A DNA stretch of 64,000 nt, taken from an uncultured Bacilli bacterium. Lineage in GTDB: Bacteria; Bacillota_I; Bacilli_A; RF39; UBA660. The notes below the pieces were generated by a model. It ran no database searches. It was not told the origin of the DNA and worked only from the letters and a program-made list of their open reading frames with translations. Location of the stretch: the NCBI GenBank assembly GCA_934101595.1, contig CAKORR010000005.1, positions 1-64,000 of the forward strand, in the 5' to 3' direction. The position numbers were made by a program, and so were the translations under genes. Positions 1 through 8,706 of the stretch are shown one piece after another. Numbering within the stretch: the first letter of the stretch is position 1; each line of letters starts with the position of its first letter.

Positions 1-342
1 AATGTTATTTATACTGAACTTGATGGTTATAAGTTTATGTTTATGGGAGATGCAGGAGTAGAGAAAGAAAAAGATATTTTAGAAAAGTATAATCTTTCTA
101 ACATTGATGTATTAAAAGTAGGACACCATGGAAGTAAAACAAGCAGTAGTAAAGAATTTATAAATGAAATTAATCCAAAATATTCAATTATAAGTGTAGG
201 TAAAAATAATAGGTATGGGCACCCAAATAAAGAGGTATTAAATAGTTTGGAAGATGCAAAAATATATAGAACAGATCAAGATGGTAGTATTATGTTCGAG
301 ATTAAGAATAATGAATTAAAAATAGAAACTTGCAAGCCATAA
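1..342 (+). CDS. comEC: ComEC C-terminal metallo-beta-lactamase domain, 3' end (partial)
   Basis: The reading frame is open from the first base, so the 5' part lies outside the window. The visible 113 residues are the end of the beta-lactamase-like domain of the DNA-uptake channel ComEC. They include MGDAG (zinc ligand Asp), VGHHGSKTSSS (zinc ligand His and the nuclease-type HGS motif) and a final YRTDQDGSI strand typical of the family. ComEC normally precedes holA in Bacillota. holA follows here too, but only after a 3.3-kb accessory stretch, so this is taken as the true chromosomal comEC end. A second, diverged copy of the same 342 bp lies at 1540-1881. Confidence 0.8.
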   Translation, partial: NVIYTELDGYKFMFMGDAGVEKEKDILEKYNLSNIDVLKVGHHGSKTSSSKEFINEINPKYSIISVGKNNRYGHPNKEVLNSLEDAKIYRTDQDGSIMFEIKNNELKIETCKP

Positions 343-403
343 TTATATTTATCTAAGTTTTGTTATTTTAAATTTTTATGATATAATAACGATGGTGATG
401 AAA

Positions 404-1240
404 GTGAAAGATTATAATACTAGAATGGCAATAAATATACCAGGAGATGAAACTGTTAAAATGGTATACATGGGTATGTGTACAATTATTGAGGGTGATT
501 CAAAAGAACATCTATTAACATATGGACTAGGACCATGTGTTGGAGTATCGATAGTAATAAAAGACAATAATGGAAAAGTATCTCGATTGCTTGCTCATGT
601 CGATATGGGGCAAATTATTGGCATTTCTTTTGATGCTTTACAATCTGATTTTAGAAGAATCATAAATGGTATGGGGAATAATATAGAAAGTATAGAAATA
701 TCGTTAAGTAGCACTCAAAGTTTTCAGAATATGAAATTTTTAAAAGAACAAGAAACAAAACTTTTAGCGATTATTTTAAAAGAATTTGAAAAATATGGTA
801 TAAGTGTTCGTGATATTAAGTTTAATTATAGTTCTCAAGTACAAATCTCTCCTGACGGTGTTATTTCAAATTATTCAGAATATGAATTAGAACAACATAA
901 AGCTAATATGATGGCAACTGCTCTAAGTGAATTTGGGGGATATGTTCATCCAGAATTGAATATATACATTACTAATTTTGGTGCTTGGATGGGCAACTGC
1001 TCGTTAGGGAAAGAATGTGATGAAGAAGAAAAGGAAAAAAAATTATCGGAAAAATATTGGCAAGAATATATCCAAAAAGGATATAATTTAGTAATTGCAC
1101 CATCGTTCAACAATCCACAATATCAAGCTGTTTATGTTACCAATTGGCAGGAAATAATTGATCCTAAATGGGGAGTAGTGATTGGTTGCCCACAAGCAAA
1201 AACTAATAATAGTGTGTTTGACTCAAAGAGAAGAATATAG
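404..1240 (+). CDS. CheD/CNF-like (cysteine glutamine-deamidase fold) protein
   Basis: The 278-residue protein has an N-terminal segment (about residues 37-67) resembling the catalytic core of the deamidase CheD: LTYGLGPCVGVS followed by LLAHVDM. Counted from this start, Thr39, Cys45 and His65 are placed like the Thr-Cys-His triad of CheD; the Thr-Cys spacing of six matches and the Cys-His loop is slightly longer. The same fold occurs in toxins such as CNF1 and BLF1. The C-terminal half is not recognised. No chemotaxis genes are nearby, so a CheD role is unlikely; an effector or modifying enzyme is an inference. GTG at 404 is chosen because GGTG at 394-397 is six bases upstream; ATG at 392 or 398 is possible. 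A TATAAT at about 381 could serve as its promoter. It lies between two comEC 3' ends, which suggests transfer. Confidence 0.55.
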   Translation: MKDYNTRMAINIPGDETVKMVYMGMCTIIEGDSKEHLLTYGLGPCVGVSIVIKDNNGKVSRLLAHVDMGQIIGISFDALQSDFRRIINGMGNNIESIEISLSSTQSFQNMKFLKEQETKLLAIILKEFEKYGISVRDIKFNYSSQVQISPDGVISNYSEYELEQHKANMMATALSEFGGYVHPELNIYITNFGAWMGNCSLGKECDEEEKEKKLSEKYWQEYIQKGYNLVIAPSFNNPQYQAVYVTNWQEIIDPKWGVVIGCPQAKTNNSVFDSKRRI

Positions 1241-1265
1241 ATTGCATCTTGCAGTCTTTTTTTTG
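1240..1265 (+). terminator. Rho-independent terminator after the CheD-like gene
   Basis: GATTGCA and TGCAGTC pair around a three-base loop, with one G-T wobble, and are followed by a run of eight T. The stem begins at the stop codon of the upstream gene. Confidence 0.6.
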
Positions 1266-1290
1266 CTATAAATAAAAGTATTTCATCCGT

Positions 1291-1881
1291 ATGCATAACC
1301 GTATATCACCACATGGCGACTATGATCATATTGGTGAGGCATTTAATTTGATTGAAAGAATTAAAATTAAGAATGTTGTATTTAATTGTGGCACATATAA
1401 TGATTTAGAAAAAAGATTAATTAAATCATTAGATACTAAAGGAATCAATTATTATTCATGTATTAAAGAGTTAAACCTTAATAATTATAAGTTGCAATTT
1501 TTGAATGTAGATATATATGGAAATGAAAATGATAATTCAAATGTTATTTATACTGAACTTGATGGTTATAAGTTTATGTTTATGGGAGATGCAGGAGTAG
1601 AGAAAGAAAAAGATATATTAGAAAAATATAATGTTTCAAAAATTGATGTATTAAAAATTGGTCATCATGGAAGTAAAACAAGCAGTAGTAAAGAATTTAT
1701 AAATGAAATAAATCCAAATTATTCCATTATTAGTGTTGGCAAAAACAACAGATATAGTCATCCCAATAAAGAAGTAATAAATAATTTAGATAATTCAAAA
1801 ATATATAGAACAGATCAAGATGGAAGTATTATGTTTAAGATTAAAAATAATAAATTAAAAATTGAGACTTGTAGCACATAG
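1291..1881 (+). pseudogene. Second, truncated copy of the ComEC C-terminal domain
   Basis: This 196-residue frame carries the ComEC beta-lactamase domain from its HGDYDHIG zinc motif to the end, with MGDAG and IGHHGSKTSSS also intact. It has no membrane or competence domain and no convincing ribosome-binding site. Bases 1540-1881 match 1-342 at a constant offset of 1,539 with no length change, but with many silent differences and some amino-acid ones. It is therefore a diverged homologue rather than a recent tandem copy. It is likely a leftover 3' end carried in with, or displaced by, the accessory insertion. A free-standing metal hydrolase cannot be excluded, because the zinc ligands remain. 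Confidence 0.65.
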
Positions 1882-1896
1882 AAAGGAGTAGATATA

Positions 1897-2793
1897 ATAG
1901 AAGAAATAGATAAAACATATCAACAAATAGAAAACAAGATATTAAATCATGAAATATATCAAAATGTAAAAGATTATTCAAAAGCAAAGGAAAAAATAAA
2001 AACATATTTAGAAGTTGGAGAACTACTTAAAAATGTAGATACTAAGTATGGAAAAAATGTAATAAAGGACTATTCTAAAAGATTAACAAATAAATTTGGT
2101 AAAAAATATACGCCATCATTATTATATAAAATTAAACAATTTTATAATATAATTGAAAAAATCCCGACATTGTCGGGAAAGTTAACATGGAGTCATTGGT
2201 ATGAAATGTTATCATTTGATGATATAAATAAAATAGAATATTATGTCAATCAATGTGAAGTCTATAATTTAGATGTTAGACAATTAAGAAATAAAATAAA
2301 ATCTAATGAGTACGAAAGATTACCAGCTGATACAAGAAATAAATTGAAAAGTAGGGATGATATAAGAATAATAGACTTTGTTAAAAATCCTATTCATATT
2401 AGAAATAGTAATAAAAAAGAAATTATATCTGAAAAAATACTGCAAAAGTTAATACTTGAGGACATTCCAATATTTTTAAAAGAATTAGGTAGTGGATTCA
2501 CTTTTATTGATAACGAATATAAGATCAAATTAGATGATAGATATAATTATATTGATTTACTGCTTTATAATATTAAATACAAGTGTTATGTAGTTGTAGA
2601 ATTAAAAGTAACTCAACTTAAGAAGGAACATACTGGACAAATTATGACTTATATGAATTATATTGATAAAAATATAAAAACTATTGAGGAAAACGATACA
2701 GTAGGAATAATTATTTGTAAAGAAGACAATGAATATGTAATTAAATATTGTTCTGATGATAGAATAATTGCTAGAGAATATGAATTAGTATGA
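1897..2793 (+). CDS. YhcG/DUF1016 family PDDEXK nuclease-domain protein, unusual start codon
   Basis: The open frame runs from about 1882 to the stop at 2793 and gives 298 residues. The N-terminal part (about 1-140) is a helical DUF1016 N-domain with KLTWSHWYEMLSFDD. The C-terminal part (about 165-290) has the nuclease-like core: GFTFIDNEYKI, YIDLLLYN and VVVELK, in which the Asp and the ExK are the expected catalytic residues. YhcG proteins are typically about 340 residues and are linked to mobile or restriction-type loci. AAGGAG at 1883-1888 is eight bases from an ATA codon at 1897, and no ATG, GTG or TTG stands there. Either ATA is the start or the ATG has mutated. TTG at 2170 would cut off the whole N-domain and is rejected. 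Confidence 0.65.
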   Translation: MEEIDKTYQQIENKILNHEIYQNVKDYSKAKEKIKTYLEVGELLKNVDTKYGKNVIKDYSKRLTNKFGKKYTPSLLYKIKQFYNIIEKIPTLSGKLTWSHWYEMLSFDDINKIEYYVNQCEVYNLDVRQLRNKIKSNEYERLPADTRNKLKSRDDIRIIDFVKNPIHIRNSNKKEIISEKILQKLILEDIPIFLKELGSGFTFIDNEYKIKLDDRYNYIDLLLYNIKYKCYVVVELKVTQLKKEHTGQIMTYMNYIDKNIKTIEENDTVGIIICKEDNEYVIKYCSDDRIIAREYELV

Positions 2794-2818
2794 TATATTA
2801 TTTATAGGATGCGATAAC

Positions 2819-3046
2819 ATGTTTAAAAATGTTGAAGAGTTGAGAGATTTAATTAAGCAGGGAAAACCAAACATGGAAATCATAAAAAGTCAAATTGAAT
2901 ATTTAAATTCAGATACTTATTGTATATCTAAACATGAAACAATAAAGAAAAATGATACAGATGTGATTATTTTTCATCAAGGATTCATAAACCAAAACAC
3001 GTCCATTATAATAACATGTAAAATGTCAATTGATGTGATACAATAA
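2819..3046 (+). CDS. Small hypothetical protein, possibly the front part of a decayed gene
   Basis: This 75-residue frame begins MFKNVEELRDLIKQG and is not recognised. The next frame continues at once with DDDILLMSGRIDTDF, then a third frame carries the C39-like remnant. All three could be pieces of one gene broken by frameshifts. No good ribosome-binding site is seen beyond a weak AGGATG. Its place in a decaying accessory stretch makes function doubtful. Confidence 0.35.
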   Translation: MFKNVEELRDLIKQGKPNMEIIKSQIEYLNSDTYCISKHETIKKNDTDVIIFHQGFINQNTSIIITCKMSIDVIQ

Positions 3047-3097
3047 TATAGATGATGATATTTTGTTAATGAGTGGAAGAATTGATACTGATTTTGT

Positions 3098-3556
3098 ATA
3101 GTAGGATCAGTTACAGAAAGATTATACAGAATAACTAAAAAAGACGTCATCATAAGGTTACTTAATGAAGCGGAATTATTAGCAAAATATTTTGTGGACT
3201 ATGCAAACCAAAATAAAGAATTTGAGATCAACTGCAAAGTTCTCGTCAAAGAATAAGTTTCTCTGGCTAAAATAAAAAAGTGCCTTGATAATGGTGGAGT
3301 AGCAATAGCTCGATGTTTTCAAGAAAGTGAACATTATGTCCTAATAACAAAAATAGATGACACATTTGCCTATATATTTGATCCATATTATTTGGCCGAA
3401 GATTATTACTGTAATGATAATGATGTAGCTATAGTTTTACATGAAACTTTTACACACAATAGAGTGGTAACAATTAATAGATTATTAAGTGAAAGTAATA
3501 AAGACTTTTCACTATTAAACGTCAAAAACAGGCAAGTTATTTTGATTAATAAATAA
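3098..3556 (+). pseudogene. Remnant of a peptidase C39-like (papain-like) domain gene
   Basis: The frame reads through to TAA at 3554-3556 except for an in-frame TAA at 3254-3256, and there is no plausible start. After the stop it reads GGVAIARCFQESEHYVLI and YIFDPYY, the pattern of the histidine/aspartate half of C39-like cysteine peptidase domains (HYVxI followed by xDP). The catalytic cysteine half is not visible. Internal stop, missing start and frame changes mark it as broken. The family assignment is tentative. Confidence 0.45.
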
Positions 3557-3635
3557 AATTAATAGTGAAATGTTATAATGGTCATTATTAATTTTGTTAC
3601 ATATAATATATTACATTATATAATGTTTATATATA

Positions 3636-3665
3636 GAAGAGGAGAAATCCTCTTCACTTTTTTTT
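3636..3665 (+). terminator. Rho-independent terminator upstream of holA
   Basis: A perfect 8-bp stem (GAAGAGGA/TCCTCTTC) with a GAAA tetraloop is followed by nine bases of almost pure T. It closes the accessory region before holA. Confidence 0.8.
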
Positions 3666-3696
3666 GATTTTTATTTATAATTAAAAGGGTGATGTT

Positions 3697-4632
3697 ATGA
3701 ATATGCATTTAATTTTAAGCGGTAGTAATCGTATAACAAATACCAAGATAAAAGAGTTAGTAGATCTTAAGAATGAAACAATTTATTTTGACCTTAATTT
3801 TTCAACAATTAAAGATATATTGAAGGAAGCAACATATGTATCATTATTTAAAGATAAAAAAAATATAATTGCTTTTAATACTCAGCAATTAAATGATAAA
3901 TCTTATCCAGACGATCTTAATTTATTAGCTGAGTATAGTGAAAATGAAAATGAAGAAACCACGATTATTTTTGTTTCTTCAGAAAAATGTTCTTTAAAAA
4001 ACCCTGTTTATTCAGTTTTAAAAAAAACTAATAATATATATGATTTCTTGAAAGTTAAAACAGACTTAAACAAAGATATTCAAGATTATTGTAAAAAAAA
4101 TAAATATAGCATCGGTAACCAAGCTATTAATGAATTAAAAAAGCACTTAAATAATAATTATGATTTAATCATGAATGAACTCGACAAGTTATTTTTGTTT
4201 TATGATAGCCCTCAGGAAATAAAACCTGAAGCAATAGCCAAAAATTGTTCCAAAGTTGCGGATGATAATAATTTCAAATTTATAGACCTTGTCGTAGGTA
4301 AAAAATATAAATCTTCATTTGAATACTTAGATGAATTGCTAGTTAATAAAGTTGAGCCATTAAATTTATTTTCACTTTTGTTAAGAGAATTTAGGATAAT
4401 GTTTCTATTTAAAACATGTGAGAAATATAATGTTAGCTCTAATGATATAATAAAACGCTATAATCTTAAAGAATGGCAAATTGATAAAGCTTATCGAAAT
4501 GCTTCTAACTACAAGTATGAAGAATTAAAAAAAATAATGTTGTTATTTTCAACATATGATTATAAATTTAAGGCCGGAAAAGTTTTAAAGGATAATTTTT
4601 TAAATGTTTTCTTGCTTGAACTTTTTTCTTAA
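3697..4632 (+). CDS. holA: DNA polymerase III delta subunit
   Basis: The 311-residue clamp-loader delta subunit opens the sliding clamp and is part of the replicative polymerase. The sequence shows the family layout: an N-terminal P-loop-like domain without a Walker A motif, a central region with the typical INELKKHLNNNYDLIMNELDKL block (about 143-165), and a C-terminal helical collar ending FLLELF. It normally sits directly after comEC, which supports the view that the upstream 3.3 kb is inserted. The start is ATG with AAGGGTGATG upstream; a second ATG lies two codons in. Confidence 0.9.
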   Translation: MNMHLILSGSNRITNTKIKELVDLKNETIYFDLNFSTIKDILKEATYVSLFKDKKNIIAFNTQQLNDKSYPDDLNLLAEYSENENEETTIIFVSSEKCSLKNPVYSVLKKTNNIYDFLKVKTDLNKDIQDYCKKNKYSIGNQAINELKKHLNNNYDLIMNELDKLFLFYDSPQEIKPEAIAKNCSKVADDNNFKFIDLVVGKKYKSSFEYLDELLVNKVEPLNLFSLLLREFRIMFLFKTCEKYNVSSNDIIKRYNLKEWQIDKAYRNASNYKYEELKKIMLLFSTYDYKFKAGKVLKDNFLNVFLLELFS

Positions 4633-4675
4633 AAAGGAGATAATTCTTAATTACAAGAATTATCTCCTTTAATTA
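4633..4675. terminator. Bidirectional terminator between holA and rnhC
   Basis: A 16-bp perfect inverted repeat (AAAGGAGATAATTCTT and its complement) with a six-base loop lies between the convergent genes. The rnhC stop codon falls inside the stem. Confidence 0.85.
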
Positions 4676-5603
4676 TTTGTAATACTTTTTCGGTATTTTT
4701 AAAATTTAGCTTAACAAGAGATTTTAATTTATTAAGGCCAAATTCTTTAACTATGTTAGCCGCCGCTTTATCAACTTCAAGACCAGCGCCTTTTGGTATA
4801 TCCATTCCTGTTTCTTTTTTCATTTCTTCAATTTTTTGTAAAAATAAATAACGACTTATAACAGAAGATGCTGCAACGCTTAGACACTTATCTTCAGCTT
4901 TAGTTGTAAAGGTAATGTTCTTTGCTTTTTCTTTTGAATTAGAAATATGCTCATAATATTTTTTAGGATAAACAAATTGGTCTATAACAATTTTCTGATA
5001 ATCATAATTGTCCTTTTTTAATAGCGTAACAATAGCTCTGTTATGAAGTAACGACTTGATTTTATTCATGTTAATATCTTCACTATAGTTCTCATTATAT
5101 TTTTCATTATTTAAAATAATTGTTACATAAGGTATTTTTTTGATTATCTGAGGAGCTATAGCTTTTATTTTATCATCAGTTATTTTCTTGGAATCTCTTA
5201 CCCCCAAATCAAGCATAAATGGAATGTTTTCTTTCGAAACATAAGATGCCGTAACTATGATTGGTCCAAAATAATCACCGGTGCCAACCTCGTCAGAGCC
5301 AATTGTGCTCATATTGAATTGCAGCTCTGGGGTGTTTTTTTTATCATCCTTTTTTGGGGAAGGCGAAGTTATATCTATAGTTTTGTTATTTAAATGCTTT
5401 TCCATATCTATCCAGATGTTTGCATCTATATCAGCACTAGTTCCCTGAAACATTGCTTTTCCGCTTTCATATAAAGTTATAATCGTGTCTTCTTCTACAG
5501 CTTGAAATATTGCATAAGGAGGAGTTTTTTCTTTCTTCTTATCCATATAATATTTAATCATTTTATCCTTGACATTATCACTTACTTTAAAAACAATATT
5601 CAT
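4647..5603 (-). CDS. rnhC: Ribonuclease HIII
   Basis: This 318-residue RNase H type 2 enzyme cleaves the RNA strand of RNA-DNA hybrids. An N-terminal TBP-like DUF3378 domain (about 1-85, ending IWIDMEKHL) precedes the catalytic domain with GSDEVGTGDYFGP (about 102-114), DSKK and the later VIDQF and SVAASSVISR blocks. Length and domain order are normal for RNase HIII. It is convergent with holA and divergent from the cvpA-like gene. The start is ATG with AGAGGTGC upstream. Confidence 0.93.
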   Translation of the reverse strand: MNIVFKVSDNVKDKMIKYYMDKKKEKTPPYAIFQAVEEDTIITLYESGKAMFQGTSADIDANIWIDMEKHLNNKTIDITSPSPKKDDKKNTPELQFNMSTIGSDEVGTGDYFGPIIVTASYVSKENIPFMLDLGVRDSKKITDDKIKAIAPQIIKKIPYVTIILNNEKYNENYSEDINMNKIKSLLHNRAIVTLLKKDNYDYQKIVIDQFVYPKKYYEHISNSKEKAKNITFTTKAEDKCLSVAASSVISRYLFLQKIEEMKKETGMDIPKGAGLEVDKAAANIVKEFGLNKLKSLVKLNFKNTEKVLQIIKGDNSCN

Positions 5604-5686
5604 AATGCACCTCTAAATAATTTTAACATAAAAGTCTTTTATTTTCATCATTATTATAATATAATTGAAAATAGGAGAGGATTATG

Positions 5687-6385
5687 ATGAATATAATTGA
5701 TGCGGTCGTAATATTATTTTTGGCACTAGGAGCAGTAATTGGTTTTAAAAAAGGTTTTATAAAAACAATGGTAACATTAATTGGTACCATAATAGTTATT
5801 ATAATTTCATATAAATTAAAGGATCCAATTGCAGGTTTTATGTTTAAGTATTTACCATTCTTTGATTTTACAGGAATATATCAAGGAATAACAGTTTTAA
5901 ACATACTAATTTATGAAGCTATTGCTTTTTTACTTGTTTTTGTATTTTTGTATGCAATATTGGGTATAATAATAAATGTATCGGGAATTGTTGAAAAAAT
6001 ATTAAATGCTACTATTATTTTAGGTGCCTTATCTAAAGTTTTAGGAGCGATAGCTGGCCTTTTAGAAATGATAGCATTTATTTGTGTAGTATTATTTGCA
6101 TTAGTTCAATTTAATTTAACTAGCGAATTGGTATTACAAAGTAAGGTTGGTAGGAAAATACTTGATAAGACTCCATTAATCTCAAAAACATTATCACCAT
6201 CAATAGCTGCAATTGAGGAAATATATGGATTGCATGAGAAGTATGAGAACGAAAAAGACAAATCAAAATTTAATGAGGAAGCTATTGCTGTACTTAAAAA
6301 ATATGATATTGTGACAAAAAAACAAATTGAAGAACTAATAAAAAGCGGAAAGCTAAAGTTTAAAAGTACAATTGTCTTTTATTAG
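5687..6385 (+). CDS. CvpA family membrane protein
   Basis: The 232-residue protein has four hydrophobic segments in the first 150 residues and the CvpA hallmark start, IIDAVVILFLALGAVIGFKKGF. It ends in a charged cytoplasmic tail of about 80 residues. CvpA proteins are linked to colicin V production in enterobacteria and to envelope homeostasis elsewhere; the exact role is unknown. AGGAGAGG at 5673-5680 gives a six-base spacer to this ATG; the ATG one codon earlier is possible. A thioredoxin follows 12 bp later, probably in the same transcript. Confidence 0.8.
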   Translation: MNIIDAVVILFLALGAVIGFKKGFIKTMVTLIGTIIVIIISYKLKDPIAGFMFKYLPFFDFTGIYQGITVLNILIYEAIAFLLVFVFLYAILGIIINVSGIVEKILNATIILGALSKVLGAIAGLLEMIAFICVVLFALVQFNLTSELVLQSKVGRKILDKTPLISKTLSPSIAAIEEIYGLHEKYENEKDKSKFNEEAIAVLKKYDIVTKKQIEELIKSGKLKFKSTIVFY

Positions 6386-6397
6386 AAAAGGATAAAC

Positions 6398-6697
6398 ATG
6401 ATTAAATATTTAGAAAATGAAAACGATTTTGAAACACAAATAAATCAAGATTATGTATTAGTTGATTTTTATGCTGATTGGTGTGGACCTTGCAAAATGC
6501 TTGGAAAAGTTTTGGAAGAACTTGATGATACAAATATTTTAAAAGTAAATGTTGATCAATTTGAGAATATTGCTAGAGAGTTTGCAGTAATGAGCATTCC
6601 AACTTTGTGCATATTTAAAAAAGGTGAATTAGTAAAAAAACAAATAGGATTTCTTCCCAAAGAAGAATTAGAAAAAATAATAAATGAAACCAAATAA
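6398..6697 (+). CDS. trxA: Thioredoxin
   Basis: This 99-residue one-domain thioredoxin has the active site WCGPCK at residues 28-33, the cis-proline loop SIPTL, and FKKGE before the last strand. It keeps cytosolic protein thiols reduced. It has no signal peptide or membrane anchor. It sits in line with the cvpA-like gene and is followed by a terminator shared with rpsD. Confidence 0.9.
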   Translation: MIKYLENENDFETQINQDYVLVDFYADWCGPCKMLGKVLEELDDTNILKVNVDQFENIAREFAVMSIPTLCIFKKGELVKKQIGFLPKEELEKIINETK

Positions 6698-6728
6698 AAA
6701 ATACTTTCAAACGAAAGTATTTTTTATT
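6696..6728. terminator. Bidirectional terminator between trxA and rpsD
   Basis: AAAAATACTTTC and GAAAGTATTTTT form a perfect stem with a four-base loop and run into T on one side and A on the other. Confidence 0.85.
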
Positions 6729-7329
6729 ATCTATTATAGAATTCAACGATTAGTGCTTCGTTTACTTCTTGGTTCAATTCGCTTCTGTCAGGATATCTTA
6801 CATAAGTACCTGATAATTTCTTTTCGTCAAAATTAACAAATTGTACTCTGGTAATTTTATCTTCTAAAGCCAATCTAATACCAGCATGTTCTAATGAATT
6901 TTCTCTAACTGAAATTACATCACCAGGTTTGCATGTATATGAAGGAATGTCTGTTTTAACTCCATTTACAGCTATATGACCATGGTTAACGATTTGTCTT
7001 GCAGCTCTTCTAGTTTTAGCAAGTCCAAGACGATAAACTAAATTGTCAAGTCTGCTTTCTAGTAAAATAAGTAAATTCTCACCAGCAATACCTTTCATTG
7101 AAGAGGCTTTTTCAAAAACTTTTTTGAATTGTTTTTCATTCAATCCATACATTAATCTAACTTTTTGTTTTTCTTGTAATTGGATTCCATATTCGCTTGA
7201 TTTTCTTCTTCTATCTGCACCATGTTGTCCTGGAGCATATGGACGACGAGCTAATTCTTTTCCGTTTTCTAATGTAGAAAAACCAAGACGTCTAGATTTT
7301 TTGTAAACTGGACCAGTATATCTTGCCAT
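6727..7329 (-). CDS. rpsD: 30S ribosomal protein S4
   Basis: This 200-residue S4 has the N-terminal ARYTGPVYKKSRRLG start, the PYAPGQHG motif near residues 31-38, and the S4 RNA-binding domain with ESRLDNLVYRLGLAKTR. S4 starts assembly of the 30S subunit and in Bacillota can repress its own mRNA. It is a single gene with its own promoter and a long leader. The start is ATG with GAAAGGAG upstream. No zinc cysteines are seen, so this is the C-minus form. Confidence 0.97.
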   Translation of the reverse strand: MARYTGPVYKKSRRLGFSTLENGKELARRPYAPGQHGADRRRKSSEYGIQLQEKQKVRLMYGLNEKQFKKVFEKASSMKGIAGENLLILLESRLDNLVYRLGLAKTRRAARQIVNHGHIAVNGVKTDIPSYTCKPGDVISVRENSLEHAGIRLALEDKITRVQFVNFDEKKLSGTYVRYPDRSELNQEVNEALIVEFYNR

Positions 7330-7334
7330 AAAAT

Positions 7335-7486
7335 TTCTCCTTTCATTATATTTGCATAATTAAAGGACAGTTATATATACTTAAAGGGAGTTTGTATTAG
7401 TTTTTTTGCTAAGGCAGTCTTAACTACTCAAACACTATCGTTACAAACACATTTTAATTTTATATAACACTGCCAACTAAATGCAT
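7335..7486 (-). promoter_or_regulatory. rpsD 5' leader, possible S4 autoregulatory RNA
   Basis: About 150 nt separate the rpsD promoter from its start codon. The stretch holds complementary segments, such as CTGTCC near 7368 and stem-forming runs near 7380-7460. In Bacillales an mRNA structure in this place binds S4. The specific fold is not proved here. Confidence 0.4.
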
Positions 7487-7491
7487 CTACC

Positions 7492-7519
7492 ATTATACAC
7501 TATATTTTTAATTTGTCAA
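7492..7519 (-). promoter_or_regulatory. Sigma-A promoter of rpsD
   Basis: On the minus strand, TTGACA (7514-7519) and TATAAT (7492-7497) are both perfect consensus hexamers, separated by 16 bp. Transcription would start about 150 nt upstream of rpsD. Confidence 0.8.
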
Positions 7520-7588
7520 ATTATTATAAATTAACACAATGTGACATTTTTTTTAAATAAAATCAATTATTATTGTTTTGGTGATTGT

Positions 7589-8020
7589 GTGAAAAAGAAT
7601 ATAAAGATTATTTTAATCGGTTCATTGATTGGAATTATAATATCCGGTGTTTTTGTGTATCGGTTTTATTTTAAAAAACCTAATGATAAAAATACTGTAA
7701 GTGTTTTTCAAGCCGGAGTTTTTAAAGATGAAAATAGTGCTCAAAAAAAAGCTAACGAGTTAAATGGTATAGTTTATAAAGATGGTAGATATTATCGGGT
7801 TTATGTGGCTGTTTATAAAAATGAAGAAATAATTGCTCGAATGGAGGAGTATTATAAAAAGAACGATATTAATTATTATATAAAGTTGCTAAATGTTAAT
7901 AGTGATTATCTTAACGTTTTAAATAAATATGAAAAAATGTTAGAAGCTAGTAATGATGAAGAAATATATGATGACTTAAATTTATTGTTATTAAAGAAAC
8001 TAGAAAGTAATATATTATGA
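7589..8020 (+). CDS. SPOR-domain membrane protein (SpoIIB-like)
   Basis: The 143-residue protein has one N-terminal membrane segment (about 7-25) and a SPOR-like domain (about 38-90: SVFQAGVFKDENSAQKKANEL, then GRYYRVYVAVYKNEE). SPOR domains bind denuded septal peptidoglycan. In B. subtilis the SPOR protein SpoIIB lies just before maf-radC-mreBCD, and here the gene overlaps radC by four bases, so a SpoIIB-like role in engulfment is inferred. GTG at 7589 is preferred because GGTGAT at 7580-7585 is just upstream; the frame extends to 7541 without a better site. Confidence 0.65.
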   Translation: MKKNIKIILIGSLIGIIISGVFVYRFYFKKPNDKNTVSVFQAGVFKDENSAQKKANELNGIVYKDGRYYRVYVAVYKNEEIIARMEEYYKKNDINYYIKLLNVNSDYLNVLNKYEKMLEASNDEEIYDDLNLLLLKKLESNIL

Positions 8021-8706
8021 TAATTAAAGACATGCCTGAGGAAGCAAAACCTAGAGAAAAAGCCTTAAAATTTGGAATTCAGTCACTTAGTACTGATGAA
8101 TTAATAGCAATAATTTTAAGATGTGGATGCAAAGGTAAAAGTGTCACTGATTTAGCCCAGGAAATACTTAAAGAGTTCAATATTTATGGTAAGGATTCCC
8201 TGCCTAATATTAAAAGCCTTTATAAAGTTAAAGGCATCGGAAAAACTAAAGCATTAACGTTGTTAACTGCTCTTGAACTAGGTAAAAGATGTAGCAGAGA
8301 AATACTAGTTACGTCTAATCAAAAAATAACCAATAGCAGAATTTTATATAAGTACATAGCGTACCATTACACTAATATATATCAAGAGCAATTAATTGTT
8401 ATTTTATTAAATACCAAAAAAGAAGTGATTGATAGCAAAATAGTTTTTCAAGGAGCACTAGATAATGTGGTTATTCATCCTCGAGAAATCTATAAGTATG
8501 CTATATCAAATTCAGCTGCTAGCATCATTATTGCTCATAATCATCCTTCTAACGATACCACGCCTTCCAAAGCAGATATTTTAGTTACTAAAAATATAAA
8601 AAAATGTGGTGAAATATTTGGTATACCACTTATAGATCATATGATTTTTGGGGATAATAATTATTATAGCTTCTATGAAAATGGTGATTTAAGTGAAAAA
8701 AAATAA
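8017..8706 (+). CDS. radC: RadC family JAMM-motif protein
   Basis: This 229-residue protein has an N-terminal helix-hairpin-helix part (LYKVKGIGKTKALTLLTALEL) and a C-terminal JAB1/MPN-like domain with AHNHPSNDTTPSKAD, the metal-binding HxHx(n)D pattern. The biochemical role is unresolved despite the name. The start overlaps the SPOR gene and the end overlaps mreC by 14 bases. mreB, which lies between radC and mreC in B. subtilis, is absent here. Confidence 0.9.
   Translation: MIIKDMPEEAKPREKALKFGIQSLSTDELIAIILRCGCKGKSVTDLAQEILKEFNIYGKDSLPNIKSLYKVKGIGKTKALTLLTALELGKRCSREILVTSNQKITNSRILYKYIAYHYTNIYQEQLIVILLNTKKEVIDSKIVFQGALDNVVIHPREIYKYAISNSAASIIIAHNHPSNDTTPSKADILVTKNIKKCGEIFGIPLIDHMIFGDNNYYSFYENGDLSEKK

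Noticed and set aside
2170..2793. Start of the DUF1016 protein at TTG 2170
   Set aside because: The frame is open and family-like for a further 270 bases upstream, and a good ribosome-binding site lies at 1883-1888.
5502..5687. 61-codon plus-strand frame opposite rnhC
   Set aside because: It lies antisense to the start of rnhC and across the divergent promoter region, without a ribosome-binding site.
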